DNA of 56,108 nt. Origin: Halomonas sp. 54_146. Lineage in GTDB: Bacteria; Pseudomonadota; Gammaproteobacteria; Pseudomonadales; Halomonadaceae. Position 1 is the stretch's first letter. Each line of letters opens with the position of its first letter. Below are positions 7,680 to 17,512 of this stretch, one piece after another. The DNA is taken from positions 1-56,108 of the forward strand of contig NZ_LGEN01000023.1 in NCBI RefSeq assembly GCF_001507855.1, given 5' to 3'. The notes under the pieces are model-generated. The model did no database searches and had not been told where the DNA came from. It saw nothing but the letters and a program-made list of their open reading frames with translations. The position numbers and the translations under genes are program-made.

Positions 7680-10336
7680 ACATGACAGCCATCACGGAAG
7701 AACGAAACATCGCTAACGCCCTCATCTCCGGCCTTGCCAACACTCCCGATACACCAACGCGCGAGCAGGTGGAGGAAAAGGCAAAACAGATTGCTGCGAT
7801 ATTTGGTTATACGGGAGATCTCCGCAACATCGTCACCGAGGCCATGGAATCTGTTGTGACTCGCATGGGAGCAGGCATTTCACTGGTTGATGTCAATGCG
7901 AATCATGATGATCAATGGGTTCACAAGCGCGAGGACATTGATTGGGTCTATACGAGGTCATACGAGGAATTCCTTCGCAACGAAGGCTGGCCTCCACAGA
8001 TGGTTCAGTCACTAAGCGATGTGACAACCAGAATTCTCGGTCACCTTCAGGATCCACTGAGCGAAGGCACAAGTTGGAATCGTCGCGGCCTCGTCATCGG
8101 CCATGTTCAGTCTGGAAAGACGGCCAACTATACGGGTCTAATAACACGGGCAGCCGATGCCGGTTACAAGTTCATCATCGTTATCGCAGGTATTCACAAC
8201 AATCTTCGCAAACAGACACAGCAGCGAATAGACGAGGCTTTCATTGGTCGGTCGAGTGATCCCGAAGATCGCCGTAACATCGGCGTCGGTCTCGCTCCGG
8301 GCTATCCGCATCCAGCAACGCTCACCAATATCAACGAGGACTTCAACAAGAATACAGCGGCCAAAAGCGGCTGGAAGATCAATGACTTCAGCAAGCCGAT
8401 CATATTGATAATAAAGAAGAACGTCTCTACGCTCACTGCACTACACAAATGGCTTAAGGTGATGAATGCCGAAGGGGGAGACCGCATCTCCGACGTGCCC
8501 ATGCTTCTGATTGACGACGAGGCCGACAACGCATCAATCAACACGAACAAAGAGGAGCTTGACCCGACCCGGACGAATGCGATGATCCGTCGCATCCTCG
8601 GTCTATTCGCAAAATCCTGCTATGTAGGATATACGGCAACCCCTTTCGCCAACATCTTCATCAACCCAGATGTCTATTGTGATGATGTGCAGGAAGAGCT
8701 TTTCCCACGCGACTTCATCTATTGCCTAGATGCACCCACGACCTATTTCGGTGCCGAGAAGGTATTTCTCAACGAGAAAACCAGCGAATCGATCGTCAGA
8801 GCGATCGATGATTGCGAGGATTTCATTCCCTATTCGCACAAGCGTGATGATCCTGTCTACGAGTTGCCCCCAAGTCTCTATCGTGCGCTCAACCAGTTCA
8901 TCGTCGCCCGCGCCATTCGTAACCTTCGCGGGCAGGCTGGTAAGCATTGCTCGATGATGGTCAATGTGTCGCGCTTTGTGCCTGTTCAAAAGGCTGTGCG
9001 TGATTTCCTGAGTCTCAGGGAGAAGAAGATCAGGGAAGCAGTTCTCGCAAACTACGCGATGCCAGAAGAGGTTTCCTCACGAAACACGTACATGCAAGGT
9101 CTGAAGCAGGCCTTCATTGCCGAGCATGCCGACGCGGGCTTTACTTGGGCGGATGTGAAGGCTGCCCTCATTAGTGTTTTCAAGAACCTCCACCTCTATG
9201 TCATAAACAGCAAGAGTGACGAAGCACTCGACTACACCCGGTACGAGAAAGAGGGGATCGGCCTAACGGCGGTTGCGGTCGGTGGCCTGAGTCTCTCGCG
9301 AGGCTTGACCATCGAGGGGTTGACCGTCAGCTACATGTACCGCAATACGAAAATGTACGACACCCTTATGCAGATGGGTCGCTGGTTCGGCTATCGGCTG
9401 GGTTTCGAAGATCTTTGCCGCGTTCATCTCTCGCACGATTCGATCAACTGGTATTCCCATATCGCTGAGGCATCCGAAGAGCTTGTGCAACAGGTCAAGC
9501 GCATGCGGCGTGATCGTCTCAGCCCTAGTGAATTTGGCTTTTACGTCCGCTCGCACCCGGATAGATTGCTAATCACAGCAGCAAACAAGATGCGATCAGG
9601 TCAGAAGGAAACAGTCCAACAGAGTTTTAGCGGACGACTGCGAGAGAGCTACATTGTTTCTACAGCACGTGACGTAAATGCCAAGAACTTTGCACTGATC
9701 GCCGATCACTGGCGAAATGGATTCGGCGGTCGACCGGAAGAATCCACCAGAAAGGGAATTATCTTCAGAGACGTACCAGTCACGGTGATCGACGATTTCC
9801 TCACACGATTTGAATGCCATCCAAGCTTTACTGAACAGAAGTCGGACGTGGTGAGCTATCTCGAACGGATTGCGATGAAGCGTCCGCTGGCCGATGTTCT
9901 GCTGATCTCCCCGTCGGATGGCCCAGGTGGTGAAAACTCTTTCACCCTCAAGAATCAGATACGTGTCGTAGGGAAGGATCAACCGAGCGGCACGTCCTGG
10001 CGCCTGAACAAGGACAGGGTTGCCTCGCGTGGCGATGAGAAACTCGGGCTCAGCGATGCACAACATCATGAGGCAATGGTACTTGCTCACGGCCAAGATG
10101 GCTCGGGAGCGATATCTGATACGCATTACCGTATGGTGCGGAACAAGCCACTACTCATGATTCACAGTTTGGAGCCCAAAAGCGAGACTGTAACGGGCCC
10201 AATTGCTGCCTTTGGAATCAGCTTCCCGTACGGGGATTATTTGACGACCATCAATGTTGTCGTGAATCAAGTCTGGCTCCAGCAGATGGTAGGGTATGCC
10301 GATGACCCTGCTGATGAGGAAGATGAAAATGAGTAA
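7676..10336 (+). CDS. Z1-domain helicase-like ATPase
   Basis: This 886-residue protein matches the Z1 branch of superfamily 2 ATPases. Walker A is GHVQSGKT (142-149), preceded by RRGLVI. Walker B with the D-E box is LLIDDEAD (277-284). Motif III is GYTATPFAN (318-326). The second RecA-like lobe has GGLSLSRGLTIEGL and the arginine-finger motif QMGRWFGYR. Z1 proteins occur with MORC ATPases and PD-(D/E)XK proteins in predicted restriction systems and are thought to translocate or remodel DNA. ATG overlaps the MORC stop (ATGA), and its own stop overlaps the next gene by eight bases, so stoichiometric translation is likely. Confidence 0.92.
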   Translation: MNMTAITEERNIANALISGLANTPDTPTREQVEEKAKQIAAIFGYTGDLRNIVTEAMESVVTRMGAGISLVDVNANHDDQWVHKREDIDWVYTRSYEEFLRNEGWPPQMVQSLSDVTTRILGHLQDPLSEGTSWNRRGLVIGHVQSGKTANYTGLITRAADAGYKFIIVIAGIHNNLRKQTQQRIDEAFIGRSSDPEDRRNIGVGLAPGYPHPATLTNINEDFNKNTAAKSGWKINDFSKPIILIIKKNVSTLTALHKWLKVMNAEGGDRISDVPMLLIDDEADNASINTNKEELDPTRTNAMIRRILGLFAKSCYVGYTATPFANIFINPDVYCDDVQEELFPRDFIYCLDAPTTYFGAEKVFLNEKTSESIVRAIDDCEDFIPYSHKRDDPVYELPPSLYRALNQFIVARAIRNLRGQAGKHCSMMVNVSRFVPVQKAVRDFLSLREKKIREAVLANYAMPEEVSSRNTYMQGLKQAFIAEHADAGFTWADVKAALISVFKNLHLYVINSKSDEALDYTRYEKEGIGLTAVAVGGLSLSRGLTIEGLTVSYMYRNTKMYDTLMQMGRWFGYRLGFEDLCRVHLSHDSINWYSHIAEASEELVQQVKRMRRDRLSPSEFGFYVRSHPDRLLITAANKMRSGQKETVQQSFSGRLRESYIVSTARDVNAKNFALIADHWRNGFGGRPEESTRKGIIFRDVPVTVIDDFLTRFECHPSFTEQKSDVVSYLERIAMKRPLADVLLISPSDGPGGENSFTLKNQIRVVGKDQPSGTSWRLNKDRVASRGDEKLGLSDAQHHEAMVLAHGQDGSGAISDTHYRMVRNKPLLMIHSLEPKSETVTGPIAAFGISFPYGDYLTTINVVVNQVWLQQMVGYADDPADEEDENE

Positions 10337-11294
10337 TTACTCGCCATGGAATGACATAGCTGTTCCAGGAGCAGACTTTAATGTCCGTCAAGTTGCATTG
10401 GAAACAGCCGTGCCCTGCTTCTGGGGAAGAGACACCGGGGGTGCCTGCCTCTTCATTGTGGAGCTTCAGGGCGATCACACAGTCCAGTATAAAAAGAATG
10501 CGGTCACGGTGAATGGCATTGATGTCGATCTTCGTGCCGGAGCCCAGAGTCAGCAGCATTTGGTTCTCACCCTTGAAAGGCAGATCGACCGTGATCTCTT
10601 CGAAGGTCTATGCCTCACACTTGCTGCTTCCCTGGAGCACGCCACCGACTCGGCTAGTTCTCTTGCTGTTTCTCTAGCACATATCCGCCGTTGGAAGACT
10701 TTCCTGTCGGGCCGGAGTCAACACCTAACAATCGAGGAAGTTCGCGGTCTTTTCGCTGAAATCGTCTTTCTGACTGAGCTAATTGACCGGAACATGTCGA
10801 GCATTGCCGCCCTCGATGCTTGGCTCGGTCCGGAACGATCACATCAGGATTTCATCTTCGGCAACACAGCTGTCGAGATTAAATCGCTCTCTGGTGCTGA
10901 AAGAAGCAGCATCCGCGTTTCATCTGAAGACCAGCTTGAATCACTGAATGACGAATTATTTTTGCGCGTTTACCGGCTGAGTAGTCTGACCGACGCGGCA
11001 GGGGCCCGCTCACTCAATGAGATCATAGCGGCAGTTCAGACACGGTTAGGTGATGCGGACGCTGTCGAAGCTTTTGACCGAAAGCTGGTTGCACATGGCT
11101 ATGCACCGCTACCTGTCTATGATGAGCCGTGCTTTGTTGTCAGCGAGTTGCGCAATTATCGAGTCTCTGACGGGTTTCCGCGCCTCATGAGATCACAGCT
11201 ACCGACAGGTATTGCCAACGTAGCCTATGACATTAGGCTGGAAACGATTGCCCTGTACGAATGTGACGAGACCGACATCTTAGGTAGGAATTGA
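10329..11294 (+). CDS. PD-(D/E)XK protein (DUF4420-like)
   Basis: I place the start at the ATG at 10329, inside the end of the Z1 gene (ATGAGTAA), giving 321 residues; a longer start at 10296 would overlap further and begins with an atypical Met/Lys-rich stretch. A nuclease core is visible: an acidic helix VRGLFAEIVFLTEL (138-151), D174 in SHQDFIFG and E183-I-K185 in TAVEIKS, the D...ExK triad. This is the pattern of the PD-(D/E)XK family usually annotated DUF4420, whose genes regularly sit between Z1 and AIPR genes. It may be the DNA-cleaving effector of the MORC-Z1 machine, independent of the AspBHI-like nuclease. Its stop overlaps the AIPR start by one base. Confidence 0.8.
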   Translation: MSNYSPWNDIAVPGADFNVRQVALETAVPCFWGRDTGGACLFIVELQGDHTVQYKKNAVTVNGIDVDLRAGAQSQQHLVLTLERQIDRDLFEGLCLTLAASLEHATDSASSLAVSLAHIRRWKTFLSGRSQHLTIEEVRGLFAEIVFLTELIDRNMSSIAALDAWLGPERSHQDFIFGNTAVEIKSLSGAERSSIRVSSEDQLESLNDELFLRVYRLSSLTDAAGARSLNEIIAAVQTRLGDADAVEAFDRKLVAHGYAPLPVYDEPCFVVSELRNYRVSDGFPRLMRSQLPTGIANVAYDIRLETIALYECDETDILGRN

Positions 11295-13126
11295 TGGAGC
11301 AGACCAGCAAACAATTCTTCCACAACTTCCGACAAGAACTACTGGCGGGCGCCGAAGCCAATGTAGGATTCCAGCTTGATGAATTCATGGAAACTATCGC
11401 AGCTGAACTCATCGAGACAGGCTTCACGGAGGGTTTTGAACTCTGCCATTTTCGAGCACAGCGTGGCATGCGCGTGGATGGCTACTGGTTCAATGACGAA
11501 GAAGTTCTAGACCTCTTCATAGCGGACTTTGATTCCCGAGAGAACCTAGCATCTCTCATCAGAACGGAGGTGGATGCGGCATTCAAGCGTGTTGCCAATT
11601 TTTTCGAGGCATGTGCCAACAAGGACTTGGCCACTGAGTTAGAGGTCACAACGCCGGAGTATGGCCTTGCCAAACAGATTGCGGATCGTAAGGACACCAT
11701 TAGGCAGGTCAACCTGACTATCTTCTCAGAGCGCACACTCAGCGAAAGAATACAGACTCTCCCCAATGCGGAAGTGTCAGGTATTCCAGTGACCTACAAC
11801 ATCTGGGATATCTCGCGACTTAATCGTCAGAGAAGCTCTCGCAGCCACAAGGAACCACTAGATCTCGACTTCGAGCAAATGTTTGGTAAGAGCATCCCCT
11901 GCCTTCCTGCACACCTGGGATCAAACACCTATCAATCCTACCTTGTCGTTATGCCGGCCGAGATCCTCTCCTCTCTTTACGAAAAATTCGGCGCACGGCT
12001 TCTCGAACAGAACGTAAGGACATTTCTTCAAGCCCGTGGCAATGTAAACAAGGGTATAAGAACTACGATACTGAACGAGCCAGAAATGTTCTTTGCGTAC
12101 AACAACGGTATTACGGCGACAGCACAGAGTGTTGAGACCAGAAAAACGGATGCAGGGCTGTCAATTGTAAATACTCTTGATCTCCAGATAGTGAATGGCG
12201 GTCAAACAACTGCCTCCCTATTCCACACGCTTCGGCGCGACAAAGCAGACCTATCGAAAATATTTGTTCAGATGAAACTTTCCGTCATAGATAGTCAGGA
12301 CAATGAAACTGTTGTTCCGAAAATTTCCGAGTACGCTAATACCCAAAACCGAGTGAACGCAGCGGACTTCTTTTCCAATCATCCATTCCATATCCGAATG
12401 GAAGGATTCTCCAGGCGTATTTGGGCACCAGCCCAAAAAGGCGCTCAGCGTGAGACAAAGTGGTTCTACGAACGAGCACGAGGCCAATATGCAGACTCAG
12501 TGTCTAAACTCACCCCTGGTGAGCAGCGCCGCTTCAAGGCAGAACATCCCAAACCACAGATGTTCACGAAAACTGACTTGGCCAAATTCGAGAACGTCTG
12601 GGATGATCACCCGAGGTATGTGAATCTTGGTGCCCAAAAGAACTTTGCTCAATATGCCCGCCGCATCGGCAATGAATGGAATAAATCGTCAGATATCTTT
12701 AATGAGCCCTATTTCAAGCGCGCGGTTGTTCGTGGGTTGATATTCCGAGCAACCGAACGTCTGGTATCAGCACAGCCCTGGTACAATGGTGGATATCGCG
12801 CCAACATCGTAGCCTACACACTCGCAATCCTGAGTGAAATTACAAAACGCAAGCAAAGGCATTTTGACTTTTTAAGCATATGGAATGAACAACACATCAA
12901 TCCTGTACTCGCGAATACCCTTTCAATCATTTCTCAGGCTGTAAATGAAGATATTGCACATCCACCACCAGGCATCTCAAACATATCCGAGTGGTGCAAG
13001 AAAGAAGCATGCTGGATCCAGCTTCAAGAGCAAATAGACAATATTCAAGAGAAAATTCCATCTGAGTTTTACTCACAACTTATAACTTCTGATGAGCAGG
13101 CAGTGGAAGCTCAAACTGCTAGATAA
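11294..13126 (+). CDS. AIPR family protein, probably C-terminally truncated
   Basis: This 610-residue protein starts at ATG 11294 within the preceding stop (TGATG). The AIPR core is clear: MFFAYNNGITATA, LQIVNGGQTTASLFH, ISEYANTQNRVNAADFFSNH and then KWFYERARGQY. AIPR proteins (abortive-infection phage-resistance) occur in phage defence loci and in MORC-Z1 systems; their chemistry is not established. After the TAA at 13124-13126 the same frame continues with plausible coding sequence to 13216, and a shifted frame continues to 13359, which suggests the native protein was about 75 residues longer. Truncation may weaken or abolish function, or the shorter form may be tolerated. Confidence 0.85.
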   Translation: MEQTSKQFFHNFRQELLAGAEANVGFQLDEFMETIAAELIETGFTEGFELCHFRAQRGMRVDGYWFNDEEVLDLFIADFDSRENLASLIRTEVDAAFKRVANFFEACANKDLATELEVTTPEYGLAKQIADRKDTIRQVNLTIFSERTLSERIQTLPNAEVSGIPVTYNIWDISRLNRQRSSRSHKEPLDLDFEQMFGKSIPCLPAHLGSNTYQSYLVVMPAEILSSLYEKFGARLLEQNVRTFLQARGNVNKGIRTTILNEPEMFFAYNNGITATAQSVETRKTDAGLSIVNTLDLQIVNGGQTTASLFHTLRRDKADLSKIFVQMKLSVIDSQDNETVVPKISEYANTQNRVNAADFFSNHPFHIRMEGFSRRIWAPAQKGAQRETKWFYERARGQYADSVSKLTPGEQRRFKAEHPKPQMFTKTDLAKFENVWDDHPRYVNLGAQKNFAQYARRIGNEWNKSSDIFNEPYFKRAVVRGLIFRATERLVSAQPWYNGGYRANIVAYTLAILSEITKRKQRHFDFLSIWNEQHINPVLANTLSIISQAVNEDIAHPPPGISNISEWCKKEACWIQLQEQIDNIQEKIPSEFYSQLITSDEQAVEAQTAR

Positions 13127-13359
13127 ACTCAGAGGGTAGATATTGGTATTGAAGATCAAAGACAGGTACTGAGCATTTCAGCAGAAAAATGGGGGCACCT
13201 ACACCAGACTTTTCATGAAAAAAGCTTCTGACACCAAAGGAGGAAGGAATTCTCAGGATTGCCATGCAAATTCCGACAAAAATCCCCTCCGAGAAGCAAT
13301 GTGCCGTGCTGATTGATATCCTTAAAAAAAGTCGAACAGAAGGCATTAACATCGTTTGA
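13127..13359 (+). pseudogene. Detached C-terminal tail of the AIPR gene
   Basis: Directly after the AIPR stop, in the same frame, one reads QRQVLSISAEKWGHLHQTF up to a TGA at 13232-13234. From about 13219 another frame reads LTPKEEGILRIAMQIP, then KIPSEKQCAVLIDIL and KKSRTEGINIV, ending at TGA 13357-13359. Joined, the pieces form one helical domain of about 75 residues with no internal start codon at a good ribosome binding site, so a broken C-terminus is likelier than a separate gene. The disruption needs one nonsense change at 13124 and one frameshift near 13216-13230. Sequencing error in the A-rich stretch at 13218-13223 could explain the frameshift but not the stop. From 13360 to 13580 I see no gene. 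Confidence 0.55.
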
Positions 13360-13580
13360 AAATACTCAGCATAGTGCTGGTCGAGAACCTAAGATAGCTC
13401 CCCGAAAAGTAATGGCTTTATTAAACTTAACACTATCTAACATAACACGAACATCGATTTATGATGCCTGAAGAGACTTTAGACATCACAGGTAGAAAAG
13501 AAACCAGTTCCATATTGCTTGGAAACGTTAGCAAGCTTTAAACAGTACCAACAAAAAACTCTTAAAGAGGAGACCATCAA

Positions 13581-14042
13581 ATGATTGATATAGTCGATGG
13601 GGCTACTCGATCTCGAATGATGTCTTCCATTCAAGGGAAAAATACTAAACCAGAAATGGTCATCCGCCGTTTTTTACATCGAAAGGGTTTTCGATACCGT
13701 CTGCATAAAAAGGATTTACCGGGTAAACCGGACTTGGTTCTTGCTCGCTACAGACTTGTGATATTTGTACATGGCTGTTTTTGGCATCGACATAAAGACT
13801 GCTTTTACGCTACATCTCCTGCTACTCGCAAAGATTTTTGGCAATACAAGCTAGACGGGAATGTTCAGCGAGATAATCGCCAGCATAGGAATCTAATTGA
13901 AAGTGGCTGGCGAGTACTAATTATATGGGAGTGCGGCATTCGACATAACAGCGAGACACTCAATGACGTTGTGATGCTAATAAAGGGTAATGATGTGTTC
14001 AATGAATGGCCTGACTCGCCACCTAGGCAGAGAGTTAACTAG
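13581..14042 (+). CDS. vsr: Very short patch repair endonuclease Vsr
   Basis: This 153-residue protein aligns with E. coli Vsr almost position by position: MSSIQGKNTKPE near the N-terminus, catalytic D51 in GKPDLV, H64 and H69 in VHGCFWH, zinc ligands C66, H71 and a Cys in the following DC and WEC motifs. Thr63 of E. coli is Val here. Vsr nicks 5' of T in T:G mismatches that arise when 5-methylcytosine deaminates, so it protects the sites of the island's cytosine methyltransferase from mutation. AAAGAGGAG precedes the ATG. It is separated from the AIPR gene by about 450 bp, so it may have its own promoter; TTGCTT about 65 bp upstream of the start is a weak candidate. Confidence 0.93.
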   Translation: MIDIVDGATRSRMMSSIQGKNTKPEMVIRRFLHRKGFRYRLHKKDLPGKPDLVLARYRLVIFVHGCFWHRHKDCFYATSPATRKDFWQYKLDGNVQRDNRQHRNLIESGWRVLIIWECGIRHNSETLNDVVMLIKGNDVFNEWPDSPPRQRVN

Positions 14043-14183
14043 CCTCAAATCCCATGCAAAAATAGAAGCCTAATTTTTAGTCATGGTATCCCTGGAAAGC
14101 ACTCCGATGACTGAGTTAAACACCCAGCCACCGGAGACCTTATAGCCAAGCGGCTTTGTTTATCTTCCAACGACTACCAAACC

Positions 14184-15761
14184 TCACTCCCACTCAATAG
14201 TAGCAGGCGGCTTACTACTAACATCATAAGTCACCCGCGAAACCCCTTCCAACTCATTAATAATCCGGTTGGAAACCTTCTCCAGCAGCTCATAGGGCAG
14301 GTGCGCCCAGCGGGCGGTCATGAAGTCGATGGTTTCTACTGCGCGTAGTGCGATAACCCATTCGTAGCGGCGGCCGTCGCCGACTACGCCTACGGATTTC
14401 ACCGGCAAGAATACCGCAAACGCCTGGCTGGTTTTTTCGTACCAGCCAGAGGCGCGCAGCTCTTCGATGAAGATGGCGTCGGCATCGCGGAGGATGTCGG
14501 CGTACTCTTTCTTCACTTCGCCCAGAATACGCACGCCCAGGCCGGGGCCAGGGAACGGGTGGCGGTAGACCATATCGTAGGGCAAGCCGAGTTCCAGGCC
14601 GAGTTTGCGCACTTCGTCTTTAAACAGTTCGCGCAGCGGCTCGACCAGCTTGAGCTTCATGGTTTCCGGCAGGCCACCTACGTTGTGGTGGGATTTGATC
14701 ACGTGCGCTTTGCCGGTTTTAGAGGCGGCGGATTCGATCACGTCCGGGTAGATGGTGCCCTGGGCCAGGAACTCGACGCCGTCGATCTTGCTGGCCTCTT
14801 CATCAAACACGTCGATAAAGGTGTTGCCGATGATTTTGCGCTTGGCTTCCGGGTCTTTTTCGCCTTTCAGCTTGCCGAGGAACAGCTCTTCGGCGTCTAC
14901 GCGAATCACCTTCACGCCCATGTGCTTGGCGAAGGTTTCCATGACCTGGTCGCCTTCTGCTTTACGCAGCAGGCCGTTATCCACGAATACGCAGGTCAAT
15001 TGCGTGCCAATGGCTTTGTGCAGCAATGCGGCCACAACAGAAGAATCCACACCGCCGGAGAGGCCGAGCAGTACGTGGCGGTCGCCCACTTGCTCGCGTA
15101 CGCGCTGTACTTGGTCTTCGATGATTTGCGCAGGCGTCCACAGCTTTTCGGCTTTACAGATATCCAGCACGAAGTGCTCGAGAATGCGCTGTCCCTGCAG
15201 GGTGTGGGTCACTTCTGGGTGGAACTGAACACCGTAGAACTGCTTCTCTTCCCAGGCCATGGCCGCAATGGGGCAGCTCGGGGTAGAGGCGGTCACGATG
15301 AAGGCGTCGGGCGCTTTGGCGACTTTATCGCCGTGGCTCATCCATACGTCCAGCAGGGCTTTGCCGCTTTTAGCGTCTACGTGGTCTTTGATGTCTTTGA
15401 ACAGCGCGTTATCGGCGTCGATTTGAATCTGTGCATAGCCAAATTCACGCTGGTTGGAGCCTTCTACCTTACCGCCCAGCTGCTCGGCCATGGTCTGCAT
15501 GCCGTAGCAGATACCAAACACCGGCAAGCCCATTTCAAACACGCACTGCGGCGCACGCGGGGAGTCCAGCTCCGTCACGGATTCCGGCCCACCGGCCATG
15601 ATAATGCCGTTGGGGTTGTACTCGCGGATCTCTTCTTCGGTGATATCAAACGCGCGGACTTCGGAGTAAACACCGATCTCGCGAACGCGGCGGGCGATCA
15701 GTTGGGTGTACTGCGAGCCGAAGTCGAGAATCAGAATCTTATGGGCGTGAATGTCACTCAT
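14184..15761 (-). CDS. guaA: GMP synthase (glutamine-hydrolysing)
   Basis: GuaA amidates XMP to GMP. The 525-residue product from ATG 15761 equals the E. coli length. It has the class I glutamine amidotransferase domain ([17 protein letters not shown], nucleophile Cys in [17 protein letters not shown]), the ATP pyrophosphatase P-loop LSGGVDSSV and the dimerisation domain ending in IEWE. A longer frame to a TTG at 15806 lies in the terminator T-run and is rejected. The gene follows guaB on the minus strand. Its 3' end borders the low-GC island, and guaA 3' ends are known insertion hotspots for genomic islands. Confidence 0.97.
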   Translation of the reverse strand: MSDIHAHKILILDFGSQYTQLIARRVREIGVYSEVRAFDITEEEIREYNPNGIIMAGGPESVTELDSPRAPQCVFEMGLPVFGICYGMQTMAEQLGGKVEGSNQREFGYAQIQIDADNALFKDIKDHVDAKSGKALLDVWMSHGDKVAKAPDAFIVTASTPSCPIAAMAWEEKQFYGVQFHPEVTHTLQGQRILEHFVLDICKAEKLWTPAQIIEDQVQRVREQVGDRHVLLGLSGGVDSSVVAALLHKAIGTQLTCVFVDNGLLRKAEGDQVMETFAKHMGVKVIRVDAEELFLGKLKGEKDPEAKRKIIGNTFIDVFDEEASKIDGVEFLAQGTIYPDVIESAASKTGKAHVIKSHHNVGGLPETMKLKLVEPLRELFKDEVRKLGLELGLPYDMVYRHPFPGPGLGVRILGEVKKEYADILRDADAIFIEELRASGWYEKTSQAFAVFLPVKSVGVVGDGRRYEWVIALRAVETIDFMTARWAHLPYELLEKVSNRIINELEGVSRVTYDVSSKPPATIEWE

Positions 15762-15803
15762 GGCGGGGTCTCGGTTAAGCGGTGTGGGTGCCGCTGGTAA
15801 GGC

Positions 15804-15839
15804 CAAAAAAGCAAGCGGCGGGGCAATGCCCGCCGCGCC
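15804..15839 (-). terminator. Terminator or attenuator between guaB and guaA
   Basis: On the minus strand a GC-rich hairpin (arms of about nine pairs, GCGGCGGG with CCCGCCGC, small AAT-type loop, one bulge) at 15813-15836 is followed by a short spacer and T6 at 15805-15810. It lies after the guaB stop and before the guaA start, so it may end part of the guaB transcripts or attenuate guaA. There is room for a guaA promoter only in the last 45 bp before its start. Confidence 0.7.
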
Positions 15840-15858
15840 ATATAACTAATCTTGCTGG

Positions 15859-17328
15859 TTAGCTCACCCGGTAATTGGGAGCTTCTTTGGTGATCTGCAC
15901 GTCGTGAACGTGGGATTCGTTAAAGCCAGCGCCGGTAATTTGGACAAATTCCGGCTTGGTACGCATTTCTTGAATATCGCGGCAGCCGGTGTAGCCCATG
16001 GAAGCGCGCAGCCCGCCCATCATCTGGTGAACGATAGCGCTCATCATGCCTTTATAGGGTACGCGGCCTTCGATACCTTCCGGCACCAGCTTCTCGGCAC
16101 CTTCGCTCTTATCTTGGAAGTAGCGGTCGGCGCTGCCTTGATTCTGCGCCATGGCGCCCATGGAACCCATACCGCGGTAGGCTTTATAGGTACGGCCTTG
16201 GTAAAGCTCGACTTCGCCGGGGGCTTCTTCGGTACCGGCCAGCAGGCCACCGACCATGACCGCGCTTGCGCCAGCGGCAATCGCTTTGGCCAAGTCGCCA
16301 GAGAAGCGCACGCCGCCGTCAGCAATCAAGGGAATATCGAACGCTTTGAGCGCTTCAGCTACGTTGGAAACGGCGCTGATTTGCGGTACGCCGACACCAG
16401 CGACAATACGCGTGGTGCAGATGGAGCCAGGGCCAATGCCGACTTTCACCGCATCCGCACCCGCTTCAGCCAGCGCGATAGCGGCGGCGGCGGTGGCGAT
16501 GTTGCCGCCAATCACTTGAATATTGGGGAAGTGGACTTTAATCCAGCGAACGCGGTCAAGCACGCCTTGAGAGTGGCCGTGGGCGGTATCAACAATGATT
16601 ACGTCTACGCCAGCTTCGGCGAGCGCGGTGACACGATCCGGCGTTTCCGGGCCGGTGCCGACTGCCGCGCCGACCAACAAACGGCCGTCGCTATCTTTCG
16701 CGGCCATCGGGTAGGTGCGGGCTTTTTCGATATCCTGGAAGGTGACCAGGCCGCGCAGGTGGAACTCGTCATCGACGATCAGCATTTTCTCAATGCGGTG
16801 TTCGCGCATCTTGGCTTTGCTGGTTTCCAGGTCGGTGCCTTCCTTGACAGTGATCAGCCGGTCACGGGGCGTCATGATCGCTTCAACGCTGTCGCCGTGG
16901 TTAGGCTGGAAGCGCATATCACGCTCGGTCACAATACCGACCAGGGTTTCACCTTCTACCACGGGGAAGCCGGAGAAGCCGTACTCTCGCGCCATGGCGA
17001 GCAAGTCTTCCAGTTTTGCTTTGGGGCTAACGGTGACCGGGTCTTTCACGATCACGCTTTCGTGCTTTTTGACCTTGCGCACTTCAGCGGCCTGCTGAGC
17101 CATGGTCATGTTCTTGTGAATGATGCCGATGCCCCCTTCCTGAGCCATCGCAATCGCCAATCGCGCCTCGGTAACGGTGTCCATCGCGGCGGAAACAAGC
17201 GGAATGTTGAGCGAGAGATTGCGGGTCAGGCGGGTTTTGAGGCTGACATCCTTAGGAAGAATGTCGGAGAAGCCGGGAACGAGGAGTACGTCATCGAACG
17301 TTAGTGCTTCTTGGGCCATACGTAGCAT
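15859..17328 (-). CDS. guaB: IMP dehydrogenase
   Basis: IMPDH oxidises IMP to XMP with NAD+, the committed step to GMP. The 489-residue protein starts [19 protein letters not shown], near-identical in form to E. coli GuaB. It has two CBS domains (about 95-205), the catalytic loop [15 protein letters not shown] with the nucleophilic Cys, the phosphate-binding DGGVRFSGD and [11 protein letters not shown], and the flap with [10 protein letters not shown]. It is the first gene of guaBA on the minus strand, with a good sigma70-like promoter 50 bp upstream. Confidence 0.98.
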   Translation of the reverse strand: MLRMAQEALTFDDVLLVPGFSDILPKDVSLKTRLTRNLSLNIPLVSAAMDTVTEARLAIAMAQEGGIGIIHKNMTMAQQAAEVRKVKKHESVIVKDPVTVSPKAKLEDLLAMAREYGFSGFPVVEGETLVGIVTERDMRFQPNHGDSVEAIMTPRDRLITVKEGTDLETSKAKMREHRIEKMLIVDDEFHLRGLVTFQDIEKARTYPMAAKDSDGRLLVGAAVGTGPETPDRVTALAEAGVDVIIVDTAHGHSQGVLDRVRWIKVHFPNIQVIGGNIATAAAAIALAEAGADAVKVGIGPGSICTTRIVAGVGVPQISAVSNVAEALKAFDIPLIADGGVRFSGDLAKAIAAGASAVMVGGLLAGTEEAPGEVELYQGRTYKAYRGMGSMGAMAQNQGSADRYFQDKSEGAEKLVPEGIEGRVPYKGMMSAIVHQMMGGLRASMGYTGCRDIQEMRTKPEFVQITGAGFNESHVHDVQITKEAPNYRVS

Positions 17329-17380
17329 AGCGGCAACACCCTGGTTGAAGAGGAAGTGGGGCGTGAAAGGTTAATCACCT

Positions 17381-17410
17381 ATTATAACGTTTTGAGGGCC
17401 GCTCCAGCAA
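17381..17410 (-). promoter_or_regulatory. Putative guaB promoter
   Basis: On the minus strand TTGCTG (17405-17410) and a consensus TATAAT (17381-17386) are separated by 18 bp and lie about 50 bp before the guaB start. The discriminator after the -10 is AT-rich rather than GC-rich. No PurR-like operator is evident. Confidence 0.6.
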
Positions 17411-17512
17411 TGCAGTCACGCTGTTGTGCTCATACCAAATGCTAATGACGTTTGATGATACGCTGGGGCAAACCATGTTTATCAGGCTTATTTCCAACGA
17501 CAGGGGAACCAC

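Noticed and set aside
13119..13352. 77-codon minus-strand frame after the AIPR gene
   Set aside because: It overlaps the plus-strand tail that reads like AIPR in two frames, and has no convincing ribosome binding site.
14130..14165. Terminator after vsr (AGCC AAGC GGCT followed by TTGTTT)
   Set aside because: The stem is only four pairs; too weak to call.
14150..14230. att site duplicated at the other end of the island
   Set aside because: I found no second copy of the guaA 3' end sequence in 1-14183, so no attachment site can be placed in this window.
14559..15800. 413-codon plus-strand open frame opposite guaA
   Set aside because: It is the antisense of a certain essential gene, with a His/Gly/Phe-rich translation typical of reverse-strand frames in GC-rich genes.
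15904..17304. 466-codon plus-strand open frame opposite guaB
   Set aside because: Antisense shadow of guaB; no ribosome binding site and no recognisable domain.
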